A stretch of DNA of 47,334 bases from Nostoc indistinguendum CM1-VF10. Lineage in GTDB: Bacteria; Cyanobacteriota; Cyanobacteriia; Cyanobacteriales; Nostocaceae. The notes beneath the pieces were generated by a model, which saw nothing but the letters and a program-made list of their open reading frames with translations, did not search any database and was not told the origin of the DNA. This document shows, piece by piece, positions 25,059 to 33,893 of the stretch. Position 1 is the stretch's first letter. Every line of letters begins with the position of its first letter. Location: positions 1-47,334 of the forward strand of contig JAHHHS010000055.1 of assembly GCA_019359215.1 (NCBI GenBank). Direction: 5' to 3'. The position numbers and the translations under genes were made by a program.

Positions 25059-26339
25059 ATGACTTCAACCCTGCGGAAACTTCCTCGTCTTAATAGCCCA
25101 ACCCTGCATCAGTTACCCAATGGTTTGACAATCATAGCGGAGCAGATGCCAGTTGAAGCTGTAAACCTCAACTTATGGATTAAAGTTGGTTCAGCCGTAG
25201 AATCTGATGCCATTAATGGCATGGCTCACTTTTTAGAGCACATGATTTTTAAGGGAACAGAACGACTGGCTAGCGGCGAATTTGAACGGCGAATTGAAGA
25301 ACGAGGTGCTGTTACCAATGCCGCAACTAGTCAAGACTATACTCATTACTATATAACCACTGCTCCCAAAGATTTTGCCGAGCTTGCTCCACTACAAATA
25401 GATGTAGTAACAAATGCTAGTATTCCTGATAATGCTTTTGAACGTGAGCGATTAGTCGTTTTAGAAGAAATTAGGCGTTCAGAGGATAATCCCCAACGGC
25501 GGACATTTCGACGGGCGATGGAGACAGCCTTTGATGAACTACCTTATCGCCGTGCGGTATTGGGGCCTGAATCGGTGATTGCCGAACTGAAACCCCAACA
25601 GATGCGGGATTTTCATACTAGTTGGTATCAACCCCAGTCAATTACTGCTGTAGCTGTGGGCAATTTGCCTGTGGAAGAATTAATTGCAACCGTTGCTGAA
25701 GGATTTACAAAAGCCACTAAAACTCCCCACTTCCCACTCCCCACTCGCCACTCCCCACTAAATCCTGAATCACCATTTACAGAAATTGTCCGTCGAGAAT
25801 TTGTAGATGAAAGTCTCCAGCAAGCAAGACTAGTGATGCTTTGGCGGGTTCCAGGAATAGTTCAGTTAGATCGCACCTATGGACTGGATGTTTTAGCAGG
25901 AATTTTGGGACATGGACGGACATCAAGACTGGTGAGGGATTTACGAGAAGAACGGGGATTAGTTTCTTCAATTTCTGTGAGCAACATGAGCAATCATCTG
26001 CAAGGGACATTTTACATTTCAGCTAAATGTGCAGTGGAAAATTTAGGAGAAGTAGAGGATGCGATCGCTCAACATATTCGCACAGTCCAAACCGAATTAG
26101 TCACAGAATCAGAAATTGCCCGTGTGCGGCGGCGGGTAGCGAACAGATTTATTTTTGGCAACGAAACACCAAGCGATCGCTCTGGGTTGTATGGTTATTA
26201 TCAGTCTTTGGTGGGAGATTTAGAACCCGCCTTTAACTACCCAGATCATATTCAGAGCCAAGATGCAACTGACTTAATGCAAGCAGCCAAAGAGTATCTT
26301 TCTCCAGATGCTTATGGTGTAGTAGTCGTCAAACCGTAA
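25059..26339 (+). CDS. M16 family zinc peptidase (processing-peptidase-like)
   Basis: This 426-residue peptidase has the inverted zinc motif HFLEH (about 64-68) in MAHFLEHMIFKGT, with the downstream Glu in the helix before LVVLEEIRRSEDNP. The C-terminal half carries the usual YGLDVLAGILGHGRTSRLV and LREERGLVSSISV. Cyanobacterial M16 proteins often come as adjacent pairs; no second copy is present here. A proline/histidine-rich stretch (TPHFPLPTRHSPL, about 222-234; bases 25722-25760) consists of tandem ACTCCCCAC units like those in nearby intergenic DNA and looks like an in-frame repeat insertion between the two domains. The substrate is unknown. Confidence 0.9.
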   Translation: MTSTLRKLPRLNSPTLHQLPNGLTIIAEQMPVEAVNLNLWIKVGSAVESDAINGMAHFLEHMIFKGTERLASGEFERRIEERGAVTNAATSQDYTHYYITTAPKDFAELAPLQIDVVTNASIPDNAFERERLVVLEEIRRSEDNPQRRTFRRAMETAFDELPYRRAVLGPESVIAELKPQQMRDFHTSWYQPQSITAVAVGNLPVEELIATVAEGFTKATKTPHFPLPTRHSPLNPESPFTEIVRREFVDESLQQARLVMLWRVPGIVQLDRTYGLDVLAGILGHGRTSRLVRDLREERGLVSSISVSNMSNHLQGTFYISAKCAVENLGEVEDAIAQHIRTVQTELVTESEIARVRRRVANRFIFGNETPSDRSGLYGYYQSLVGDLEPAFNYPDHIQSQDATDLMQAAKEYLSPDAYGVVVVKP

Positions 26340-26344
26340 ATTAA

Positions 26345-26455
26345 AAATGGAGAATGGGGAATGGGGCATTGGGCATTGGTAATTAATCAATAATTCTTCT
26401 TCCCCTGCTCCCTCTGCTCCCCCTGCTCCCCCGACTCCCCCCACTCTCCCCAATT
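26345..26455. repeat. GGGGAATGG- and CCCCTGCTC-type heptamer tracts
   Basis: The gap between the M16 and kinase genes is mostly short tandem repeats: ATGGAGAATGGGGAATGGGGC and CCCTGCTCCCTCTGCTCCCC. They belong to the same repeat families as those found inside ppsA and the PMT glycosyltransferase gene. Confidence 0.7.
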
Positions 26456-26460
26456 TAATC

Positions 26461-27324
26461 ATGTGGACTCAAATCGACACCCATATTAGCCAGGTGACTG
26501 GCGAAAAATTTCAGAGTCAGCAACGGCGATCGGTTGGTGGCGGATGCATCAACCAAGGTTATGCTATTTCCAATGGTGAGATAACCTACTTTCTTAAGAT
26601 TAACCAAGCATCCCAAGCTGCGATGTTTGAGGCTGAGGCAATGGGATTAAAGGAAATGCTAGCTACAGCTAGTATTCGCGTCCCAAATCCTATTTGCTGG
26701 GGTGTGGCTGAGAATTATAGCTACATCGTGCTGGAATGGTTAGAACTTGGTAACGGTAACAGCAATTCGTGGGAAGAGATGGGGCGCAAGTTGGCGGCCA
26801 TGCATCAAGCTAGCAGTAGCCAAGATTTTGGTTGGAAAATTAACAATACCATTGGTTCAACGCCCCAAATCAATATTTGGACGGCAGACTGGACAGAATT
26901 TTATATTAAACATCGCCTGGGTTATCAATTTCAGTTGGCAAGGCGAAAGGGAGGAAATTTCCCCTCTTCAGAAAAACTACTAGCAGCTATCCCTGAACTA
27001 TTGGCGAATCATCAAGTGCAAGCTTCCCTAGTACATGGCGATTTATGGGGCGGAAATGCCGGGTGTACTAACTCAGGAGAACCCGTGATTTTTGATCCAG
27101 CAACTTATTTTGGCGATCGCGAAGTTGATATTGCCATGACAGAATTGTTTGGTGGGTTCCCCGCAGCCTTTTACAAAGGTTACAACGAAGTCTTTCCTTT
27201 AGATGCAGGCTATGAGCAGAGAAAAACGCTCTATAACCTGTATCACATTTTGAATCACTTCAATTTATTTGGCGGCGGTTATGCTTCCCAGGCAAACCTA
27301 ATGATTAACCAAATTTTGCACTAA
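26461..27324 (+). CDS. Fructosamine kinase family protein
   Basis: This 287-residue protein belongs to the fructosamine/ketosamine-3-kinase family of aminoglycoside-phosphotransferase-like enzymes, which phosphorylate sugars bound to protein amines so that the adduct breaks down. Visible are the nucleotide-loop GGGCINQGYAI (about 27-37), the lysine in YFLKINQ, the catalytic loop VHGDLWGGNAG (about 191-201) and the metal-binding FDPATYFGDREVDIAMTELF. The C-terminus YNLYHILNHFNLFGG is a family hallmark. ATG 26461 begins directly after a repeat tract, and no ribosome site is seen. In cyanobacteria such enzymes may repair glycated proteins, which is inference. Confidence 0.92.
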   Translation: MWTQIDTHISQVTGEKFQSQQRRSVGGGCINQGYAISNGEITYFLKINQASQAAMFEAEAMGLKEMLATASIRVPNPICWGVAENYSYIVLEWLELGNGNSNSWEEMGRKLAAMHQASSSQDFGWKINNTIGSTPQINIWTADWTEFYIKHRLGYQFQLARRKGGNFPSSEKLLAAIPELLANHQVQASLVHGDLWGGNAGCTNSGEPVIFDPATYFGDREVDIAMTELFGGFPAAFYKGYNEVFPLDAGYEQRKTLYNLYHILNHFNLFGGGYASQANLMINQILH

Positions 27325-27383
27325 CTACAACTTTGCGTACCTCTGCGCTTCCCTCCGCGCTCCTCTGCGTTTAAATTTCCCCC

Positions 27384-27701
27384 TCAATTCCCCACCATTT
27401 GACTTACCATCACCCCCAAAGCCAACATACCCAAAATCGTCATTAATCCCGCCGGCATAAACTTACGTGTTTTTACCAATCGAAATGCAAAGACAACTAC
27501 TAAAACAGCAGTAACTATCACTGCTAAAATCGCACCCCAGCTTTGCCCTTGGAGTTGAAAGTAACCGGCAAGCACTAGTAATAAACCGCTAATGCTACCA
27601 CTGATGAGTGAAACCTTACTTTTAGCCTGAATGTAGCCAATAATACCCCCTGCGATCGCTAATATGCCGTAGGCAAAAGCAGCAATTATACTTAGATTCA
27701 T
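27384..27701 (-). CDS. TMEM14 family small membrane protein
   Basis: This 105-residue protein is almost entirely hydrophobic with four predicted helices. Typical glycine-rich pieces are YGILAIAGGIIGYIQAKSK, SLISGSISGLLLVLAGY, and near the end FMPAGLMTILGMLALGVM. This is the TMEM14/UPF0136 family; plant relatives (FAX proteins) move fatty acids across the plastid envelope, so lipid transport is plausible but unproven. ATG 27701 is chosen because the upstream extension is not hydrophobic and not family-like. It is convergent with the kinase gene and divergent from the DUF815 gene. Confidence 0.86.
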   Translation of the reverse strand: MNLSIIAAFAYGILAIAGGIIGYIQAKSKVSLISGSISGLLLVLAGYFQLQGQSWGAILAVIVTAVLVVVFAFRLVKTRKFMPAGLMTILGMLALGVMVSQMVGN

Positions 27702-27802
27702 TGTTAAAACATCTGTAGATTTTGACTTTACTGCCAAGGTCAGCAGACAATTTACCATAGCTATTTAGCTATACCATACAGTTAATTGATGGAAATCAAG
27801 CG

Positions 27803-29140
27803 ATGCCAATAGCAAGTACTTCCTCATATACAAAGGTTCAATATCTCCAGCGCCAAGCAGCCTCACTTTTACTGTACCAGTCTGTTCTCCAAGGCGAAGT
27901 GGGGATGGCATTTCTGGAACTGTTGCAAGCTATACGTTACACTGATGCCGATGCACGGGGTTGTCTCCAAGCCTACGGCAGTTACTTCCAAGCTTTGGCT
28001 GCTAGAAATGAAAACTGGGAAGACTATTTAATTACTCAACTTCTCTTGTCTAAGAATCCTTTTACAAGGCTGGCTGAAGTGCGAGAATTTAAAGATTTGC
28101 CCCCAGCTTTAGTAACAGCAGTTAAGCATGATTTACAAATATTGCAAAGTCTCTATGAATGTAGCAGCGCTTCTTTAAGTGAGTGGGTACAAGGCGTAGC
28201 TCATATGCCGATTTCACCAGTAGTGTGGTATAAAGAGCAAGAATTGGTAGGAGTAGAGACATTCGCTACGCATCTACAACAGTTAGACAATTGGGGTGAT
28301 GCTGTAGAAGAATTAGCAGCTTATTATCGACAATGTGGCTCTGGTTTATTTGCAGAATATCGCGCTTTACGCTGGCAATCTGGGCAGTTTATCGGTATTC
28401 GGTATTCTGATCCTGTTAAGCTGAGTGCGCTTGTAGGTTACGAGTCTCAAAGAGATGCTTTGCTAAAGAATACAGAGTTTTTATTATCAGGAGAGATGGC
28501 ACTACATGTATTACTCTACGGGAGTCGGGGTTCTGGCAAATCTTCCTTAGTAAAATCTTTGTTAAATGAATATAGTAATCGCAGCCTCCGCTTGTTGGAA
28601 GTGGCAAAATCTGATTTAAAAGACTTACCAGAAATTGTGGAACATTTACGGGGAGTGTCACAAAAATTCATCATCTTTGTCGATGATCTTTCCTTTGAAG
28701 AAGATGATGATGCCTTTAAAGCGCTTAAGGTAGTTTTAGAAGGTAATTTAACCGCGCGGCCGCAAAATGTAGTTGTGTATGCTACCTCCAATCGCCGCCA
28801 CCTGATTCGGGAGTTTTTTGTGGATAGACCTACCCCCAAGGATAACGAGGAAATTCATGCCTGGGATACGATGCAGGAGAAGCTTTCGTTTAGCGATCGC
28901 TTTGGTTTAACCTTGACTTTTGAACCAGCCGATCAAAAAACCTATTTGAAGATTGTACAGCATCTAGCGACACAAGCTGAAATTAATATTACCCAAGAAG
29001 ATTTAGAATTTCAAGCATTACAATGGGCAACTCGCCACAATGGTCGTTCTGGACGCACAGCACGGCAATTTGTTGATTTTTTAAAAGCAGACTTAAGACT
29101 TTTTCATGCAAATACTAATACATCTAACACTTCAGATTAA
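27803..29140 (+). CDS. DUF815 family ATPase (AAA+ like)
   Basis: This 445-residue protein has a helical N-terminal part (about 1-190) and a DUF815 ATPase domain (about 195-435). Walker A is YGSRGSGKSSLV (about 239-250) and Walker B is FIIFVDDLSF (about 287-296). Characteristic family pieces are VVLEGNLTARPQNVVVYATSNRRHLI and EKLSFSDRFGLTLTFEP. DUF815 proteins are widespread in bacteria; their substrate is not known. It lies 204 bases before the TerB-C gene on the same strand, but the gap and lack of overlap give no proof of an operon. ATG 27803 is the natural start. Confidence 0.88.
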   Translation: MPIASTSSYTKVQYLQRQAASLLLYQSVLQGEVGMAFLELLQAIRYTDADARGCLQAYGSYFQALAARNENWEDYLITQLLLSKNPFTRLAEVREFKDLPPALVTAVKHDLQILQSLYECSSASLSEWVQGVAHMPISPVVWYKEQELVGVETFATHLQQLDNWGDAVEELAAYYRQCGSGLFAEYRALRWQSGQFIGIRYSDPVKLSALVGYESQRDALLKNTEFLLSGEMALHVLLYGSRGSGKSSLVKSLLNEYSNRSLRLLEVAKSDLKDLPEIVEHLRGVSQKFIIFVDDLSFEEDDDAFKALKVVLEGNLTARPQNVVVYATSNRRHLIREFFVDRPTPKDNEEIHAWDTMQEKLSFSDRFGLTLTFEPADQKTYLKIVQHLATQAEINITQEDLEFQALQWATRHNGRSGRTARQFVDFLKADLRLFHANTNTSNTSD

Positions 29141-29344
29141 AATTAATTTATTGATAATTGCAGTTTTTGTTAGTTCCATAACAATATTATGCACCAGTAA
29201 CTAAAACTAGATATTTCAGAACTACTATGATACAAATTTTGGAAAAATGCCTTATTTAACCAAACGGAACAACCTGTGTATTCTAATTACAAATTACCAA
29301 TTACGTAGCTTGCTTCTCGTCGGTGGCGAGTATTACGGATTAGA

Positions 29345-30679
29345 ATGATTACTTATTCTGATAACTTAACTACGCTAAAAACCAGCAATATGCAATCAGT
29401 AACGATCAGCAATCGATTTATCTTAGGCATAGTTGCCTTTAGTGTGAGTTTTGGTCTTAGCCTTGTTCCAAACTGGGATTTTAATAAAGCCTTTCTCACA
29501 GGTTTAATTACTGCCGTTACTATCTATGCAGCAGCATTATTCGTAGATAAGCGACGCAGAAATTATGAAGTGTTTGTTTTAGGTTCTCTCCGCAAACGAA
29601 TTAAAGAAATGGAGGGTTTGAAGGCTCGTGTCGTCAGAGAAATTAATCAAATCGAAGAACATCATAATTTATTATATGCAGAGTCACAACAACTGCAAAA
29701 CCAAGTAACAGAAAGCCGTAACCAAAGGGATAGTATACATCGAGAGTTAAGAACATTTGCGGGGCAAAAAAAGCAGTTAGAAACCGAAATTAATACCCTG
29801 CAAACTGAAATTAATAATTTGCAGAAAACTCAAACAGAATTGAACAATGCTTTTTCTGTTCTGACAGCAGAAAAACGTCGTTTAGAGTCGAATTGTAATG
29901 TATCTCGTAGTGAAATTACCAATTTGCAAAATAAAATTTCCGAACTCCAGCAAGAGAAACAAGAAATTGAAAGCAATTTAACTCTTTTAGGCAGGCTAAA
30001 ACCCCAATTAGAAGAAAAACTATACGAACTCCGGATTGCAATTCAAGAACTAGAAGTTGAGACAACCCAAAAAAATCAATTGCTGGTAGCGACAAAAACC
30101 GAAAGAGAAAATATCCAAGCTATCCTGAATTCTTCACAAACTCAACTTGCAGAACAAAAAGCCGAATTACAGCAGTTGCAAAGCCAAGTTTCATTATTGC
30201 AAGAAGAACGCGATTCATTGCAAAATCAAGTATGGGAACTACTCCAACAAATAGAAACATTCAATCCCGAACCTTTGGCTGATAATTCCAATGAAGATGA
30301 TACTGAATTGTTTCCCTTTTCTGAAATAATAGAAACTACAACAGTCATAGACAGTTCGGAAATTAATACATCAGAGAATCTACCTAAAGAATGGGCTAAT
30401 TTTTTAGAAAATCTCCCAGAATACGAACTACAAGTATTAAAAGCTATAGTCGAACAAGAGAATCCCAAGGCTGCTATTAAAAAAATTGCCGAAGCAAACA
30501 TTACTATGCCAAATCTTTTAATCGATTCTATAAATGAACGAGCAAATGATACTATTGGTGAATTAATAATTAATACAGATTCGGAAAGCCTAGAAGTTTA
30601 CCCTGAGCATATTACCCATGTCCAAAAAATGATTGCAATGCATGAAAGGCTCATAGCTAGACATACTTCTTCAAATTAA
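29345..30679 (+). CDS. Membrane-anchored coiled-coil protein with TerB-C domain
   Basis: This 444-residue protein has two hydrophobic helices near the N-terminus (about 22-38 and 46-66, the second followed by basic KRRR). A long coiled coil follows (about 85-310) with many heptads such as EINTLQTEINNLQK. After an acidic linker comes a C-terminal domain (about 350-440: PKEWANFLENLPEYELQVL, SINERANDTIGELII). That last part matches the TerB-C domain of tellurite-resistance-type systems. It therefore looks like a membrane tether that displays TerB-C on a long rod. The BrxD-like ATPase gene begins 94 bases downstream. ATG 29345 is used; a second ATG at codon 16 is possible. Confidence 0.82.
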   Translation: MITYSDNLTTLKTSNMQSVTISNRFILGIVAFSVSFGLSLVPNWDFNKAFLTGLITAVTIYAAALFVDKRRRNYEVFVLGSLRKRIKEMEGLKARVVREINQIEEHHNLLYAESQQLQNQVTESRNQRDSIHRELRTFAGQKKQLETEINTLQTEINNLQKTQTELNNAFSVLTAEKRRLESNCNVSRSEITNLQNKISELQQEKQEIESNLTLLGRLKPQLEEKLYELRIAIQELEVETTQKNQLLVATKTERENIQAILNSSQTQLAEQKAELQQLQSQVSLLQEERDSLQNQVWELLQQIETFNPEPLADNSNEDDTELFPFSEIIETTTVIDSSEINTSENLPKEWANFLENLPEYELQVLKAIVEQENPKAAIKKIAEANITMPNLLIDSINERANDTIGELIINTDSESLEVYPEHITHVQKMIAMHERLIARHTSSN

Positions 30680-30773
30680 ATTATTATTGCCGTCGTAAGA
30701 TTAGTAGTAAGGTGAATATACCTTACCTATTTACTGCGTGCTTCTGCGTTTAGAATAAAGTGAAGTTTAATAC

Positions 30774-32102
30774 ATGGCAAAGCTCAAAATCTCGAAAAAA
30801 ATCTCCACTGCTTTAATCAATTCCCTTGGTGCAGGGGTAGTCCCAAGAGTGGGAGTTGAATATATAGCAGTAGGTCGAGAAAAAGAACTCAAAAGCCTAT
30901 TACAAAATCTCGATGATATTGCAGAAGGTGTAGCAGCATTTCGCTTCATAATTGGTAACTACGGTTCTGGCAAAAGTTTTTTATTGCAACTAATTCGTAA
31001 CCGTGCTATGGAGCAAGGTTTTGTAGTAGCTGATGCTGATTTATCCCCTGAACGCCGATTAGCTGGAAGCAGCAATGAAGGTGTAGCTACCTATCGAGAA
31101 TTAATGAGTCACCTAGCTACAAAAACTCGTCCTGATGGTGGTGCTTTAGTCTCGATTTTAGAAGGATGGATTAATAAAATTCAACAAGAAGTAGTTAAAG
31201 AAACTGAAATGCGTCCGAATGACGATGGTTTTGATGACAAAGTTGAATCGAAAATTAGGGAAGTAGTTCAGTATATTGAAGGCTTAGTTCACGGTTTTGA
31301 TTTTGGTAGCGTGATTATCGCTTATTGGCGTGGCTACCGAATGGATGATGATAATTTAAAAAATGCGGCTATGCGCTGGCTGCGGGGAGAATTTACGACT
31401 AAAGTTGAGGCGAAAGCAGCTTTAGGAGTGCGCGTGATTATTGATGATGATAGTTGGTATGACTATATAAAACTGTTTGCGAAATTTGTCGCTGAAATTG
31501 GTTATAAAGGACTGTTAATTTTAGTTGACGAAGCCGTACATTTATATCAAATATCTACTACAGTCACGCGGGAAAAAAATTATAATCGGCTCCTCGCCAT
31601 GTTTAACGATACCATGCAGTGCAAAGCAGAACATCTTGGTATTGTTGTTGGTGGAACAACTAAATTTTTAGAAGACCCCAAACGGGGACTTTTTGCAGAC
31701 CAAGCTTGGCAAAGACGCACAAAAGAAAGCCGTTTTGCTGCCCAAGCTAATGTTCAGGAACATTTAGGCCCAGTAATTAGGCTCAATCCGTTGAGTGAAG
31801 CAGAAATATTGACGCTTCTGCAACGTTTAGCTGAGATTCATGCACTCAATTTTGGGTATGAACAGACTTTGACAAATCGTGAGTTGAAAGAGTTTGTGCA
31901 AGAAATTATTAATCGCTTGGGTGCAGAAGCATTACTGACACCAGGGGAAATTGTGCGAGATTTTATGAGTGTGCTGAATATTCTTCACCAAAATCCAGGA
32001 ATTGCGTTTGGTGAATTAATTCATGGCTCTAAATTTAAACCTACTGCTATGGGTAAAGATGCAGATGTAGATGTAGATGACGCAGCCGAATTTAGTTTAT
32101 GA
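30774..32102 (+). CDS. BrxD-like ATPase (DUF2791, BREX-type ATP-binding protein)
   Basis: This 442-residue P-loop ATPase has Walker A in IIGNYGSGKSFLLQ (about 59-72), Walker B in GLLILVDEAVHLY (about 246-258), and VVGGTTKFLEDPKRGLF, which resembles a sensor region. It matches the DUF2791 ATPases, the group that includes BrxD of BREX phage defence and the ATPase coded beside TerB-N/TerB-C proteins and a superfamily II helicase in DNA-processing Ter systems. Here the TerB-C protein is immediately upstream, but no helicase follows; a 195-bp inverted-repeat element begins 40 bases after the stop. The acidic tail (DADVDVDDAAEF) is notable. ATG 30774 is clear. Confidence 0.86.
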   Translation: MAKLKISKKISTALINSLGAGVVPRVGVEYIAVGREKELKSLLQNLDDIAEGVAAFRFIIGNYGSGKSFLLQLIRNRAMEQGFVVADADLSPERRLAGSSNEGVATYRELMSHLATKTRPDGGALVSILEGWINKIQQEVVKETEMRPNDDGFDDKVESKIREVVQYIEGLVHGFDFGSVIIAYWRGYRMDDDNLKNAAMRWLRGEFTTKVEAKAALGVRVIIDDDSWYDYIKLFAKFVAEIGYKGLLILVDEAVHLYQISTTVTREKNYNRLLAMFNDTMQCKAEHLGIVVGGTTKFLEDPKRGLFADQAWQRRTKESRFAAQANVQEHLGPVIRLNPLSEAEILTLLQRLAEIHALNFGYEQTLTNRELKEFVQEIINRLGAEALLTPGEIVRDFMSVLNILHQNPGIAFGELIHGSKFKPTAMGKDADVDVDDAAEFSL

Positions 32103-32142
32103 TTTACTCTCTAGTAATTGGTAAGCCTAGCCAATCGCTAAG

Positions 32143-32337
32143 GGGAGCATCTCACTTTTGTAAAAACACACCTGCCCTGGCGAATGGAATTCGCGGCTAT
32201 ACAGACAAAACCCACCTGCGTGGGTTTCAAATTCTTTGAGTCCGCGTAGGCGGACTTCTCTGCGAGACGCTATGCGAACGTCGTGTGTAGCCGCGATTTC
32301 TAATCGCCTGGTATATTTGCAAAGGTGAGATGCTCCC
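32143..32337. mobile_element. Inverted-repeat element (MITE-like, 195 bp) with nested hairpins
   Basis: The ends GGGAGCATCTCACTTTTG (32143-32160) and CAAAGGTGAGATGCTCCC (32320-32337) are inverted repeats matching at 17 of 18 bases, with weaker pairing further in. Inside are hairpins AAACCCAC/GTGGGTTT, GTCCGC/GCGGAC and GCGATT/AATCGC. CGCGGCTA near the left pairs with TAGCCGCG near the right, so the whole folds into a cruciform. The right part also holds a copy of the 21-bp repeat family (32255-32276). No protein is coded. This structured sequence resembles a multicopy Nostoc repeat; which enzyme moves it is unknown. Confidence 0.7.
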
Positions 32338-32402
32338 AAAATATGCGCCTAACATACCCTATAAGAATTTTATCTTTAGTTTATAAATAGGCTCTAAGCA
32401 AT

Positions 32403-33140
32403 ATGAATAATTGGTACAAAGAAGACCTCGCGTTTATTCATGATGTTGGTTTCCGTGACTTTGATCTTAAATCTGCTCCTAATATCTTAAAAATCTTGGC
32501 TGAGAACAAAATACATAATGGACTAGTAGTTGACTTAGGTTGCGGTAGCGGATTATGGGCACAAGAACTCACCAAGGCTGATTATCGTGTTCTCGGAGTT
32601 GATATTTCTGAGTCGATGATTAATATTGCACGAATAAGAGTGCCTGATGCCGAGTTTCGGATCGATTCACTATTTAAGACAGATATTCCACCATGCAATG
32701 CTGTAACATCAATTGGTGAATGCTTCAGCTACTTGTTTGATCCAGACAACGATCGCCAAATTCTTGTTCAGCTTTTCCAGCGCATATATAATGCCTTAAT
32801 TCCTGGGGGTGTATTCATATTTGACATTGCAACAATAGGACAAGTTGCACAGGGAACCACAACTAAGGGATTCACTGAAGGAGAGGGCTGGGTAGTATTA
32901 GTTGAAAAGGAAGAGGATCAAAAGCAAATAACTTTGACTCGTCAAATTATCAGCTTCCGCAAGGTCGGGGAACACTATAGACGATCTGAAGAAGTACACT
33001 GTCTGCGATTATACGAAGCAATAACTATTGAAAGTGAACTCCAGCGCGTAGGCTTTGGAGTTGAAACGACTTGTAGTTATGGACAATACCTTCTGTCAAA
33101 AGGTCATGTAGCATTCATTGCACGCAAACCATGTGAATAA
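32403..33140 (+). CDS. Class I SAM-dependent methyltransferase
   Basis: This 245-residue protein has the Rossmann-like methyltransferase fold. Motif I is VVDLGCGSGLWAQEL (about 41-55), the acidic end of strand 2 is in VLGVDISESMINIA, and motif IV is near NAVTSIGECFSYLF. GGVFIFDIAT matches post-motif strand 5. The substrate is not recognisable; the fold is that of small-molecule methyltransferases. It stands alone after the inverted-repeat element, and no partner is evident. It cannot be tied to the OvoA-like gene 18 kb away, though that enzyme lacks a methyltransferase domain. ATG 32403 follows a short A-rich leader without a clear ribosome site. Confidence 0.85.
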   Translation: MNNWYKEDLAFIHDVGFRDFDLKSAPNILKILAENKIHNGLVVDLGCGSGLWAQELTKADYRVLGVDISESMINIARIRVPDAEFRIDSLFKTDIPPCNAVTSIGECFSYLFDPDNDRQILVQLFQRIYNALIPGGVFIFDIATIGQVAQGTTTKGFTEGEGWVVLVEKEEDQKQITLTRQIISFRKVGEHYRRSEEVHCLRLYEAITIESELQRVGFGVETTCSYGQYLLSKGHVAFIARKPCE

Positions 33141-33299
33141 ATACCTGAATCAAATCCAATCTCTAATTTTTTTTGCTATGGTGATCCCAAAGGAATTGTT
33201 AAGTACTTAGGAGGTGTTAATTAAGTGACTAGTAGATTTGTTTGTATTCTAAAATACACCTTTAGAGAGACATTCTCTCTATAAAGTGGATCTATTTTG

Positions 33300-33719
33300 T
33301 TACTTATTCGGTTGGGCAATACGCGCTTCAATATCTTCCAATGTTTGTAACAATAGACTCCTTGCCTGCAATCCCCAACCCCATTTCTGAATTCTAAAAG
33401 CTAATACACTTCCAAATATAGCCGCTAATAAACCTATGGGTTGATTTAAAGAAATTCCGAATAACAAACCCAATCCAGCAATTCCCCAAAATGGTAAAGC
33501 TGCTGCTTGTCTTTGTTCTTCCACAATTTGACTAATCATATTAGAAGATTGCTTAATGGCAAGTAATGCCTCTTTGACTTGTCGCTGTTCGGCTACGGAT
33601 ACTGATAAACCGATTTTACGCCGTAGTTTTTCAATTTTGCGGGCATCAGTGCTGTACTCAGTTAGCTCATCTTCTGCCATTTTCAGCAGTCGTTCTAGTT
33701 GTGCCATTGTGCATTGCAT
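33300..33719 (-). CDS. Small membrane protein, conserved hypothetical
   Basis: This 139-residue protein has a charged helical N-terminal half (LLKMAEDELTEYSTDARKIEKLRRK) and a central pair of hydrophobic segments (about 80-117: WGIAGLGLLFGISL and IGLLAAIFGSVLAF). A short charged C-terminal helix follows. It is not recognised as a named family. ATG 33719 is used; ATG 33707 (MAQLERLLKMAE) is equally plausible. It faces the ppsA gene divergently across about 170 bases. No function is proposed. Confidence 0.6.
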   Translation of the reverse strand: MQCTMAQLERLLKMAEDELTEYSTDARKIEKLRRKIGLSVSVAEQRQVKEALLAIKQSSNMISQIVEEQRQAAALPFWGIAGLGLLFGISLNQPIGLLAAIFGSVLAFRIQKWGWGLQARSLLLQTLEDIEARIAQPNK

Positions 33720-33893
33720 CCGGTATTACAATACAGCCATTATCCCGAATAATTGTTATTTATAGACTATAGTTTGGTATTTAATTGCACAATCCAAAAT
33801 CACGCGACTAGCTGTAATATCTAAAATTGAATATGGGAAAAATATACTACCGATTACGCACTGACAAACTGAGTATAAATTTAAAAGGTAATT

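Noticed and set aside
32403..33140. Methyltransferase that complements the short OvoA
   Set aside because: It is 18 kb away, the substrate region is unlike the OvoA methyltransferase as far as can be judged, and no context links them.
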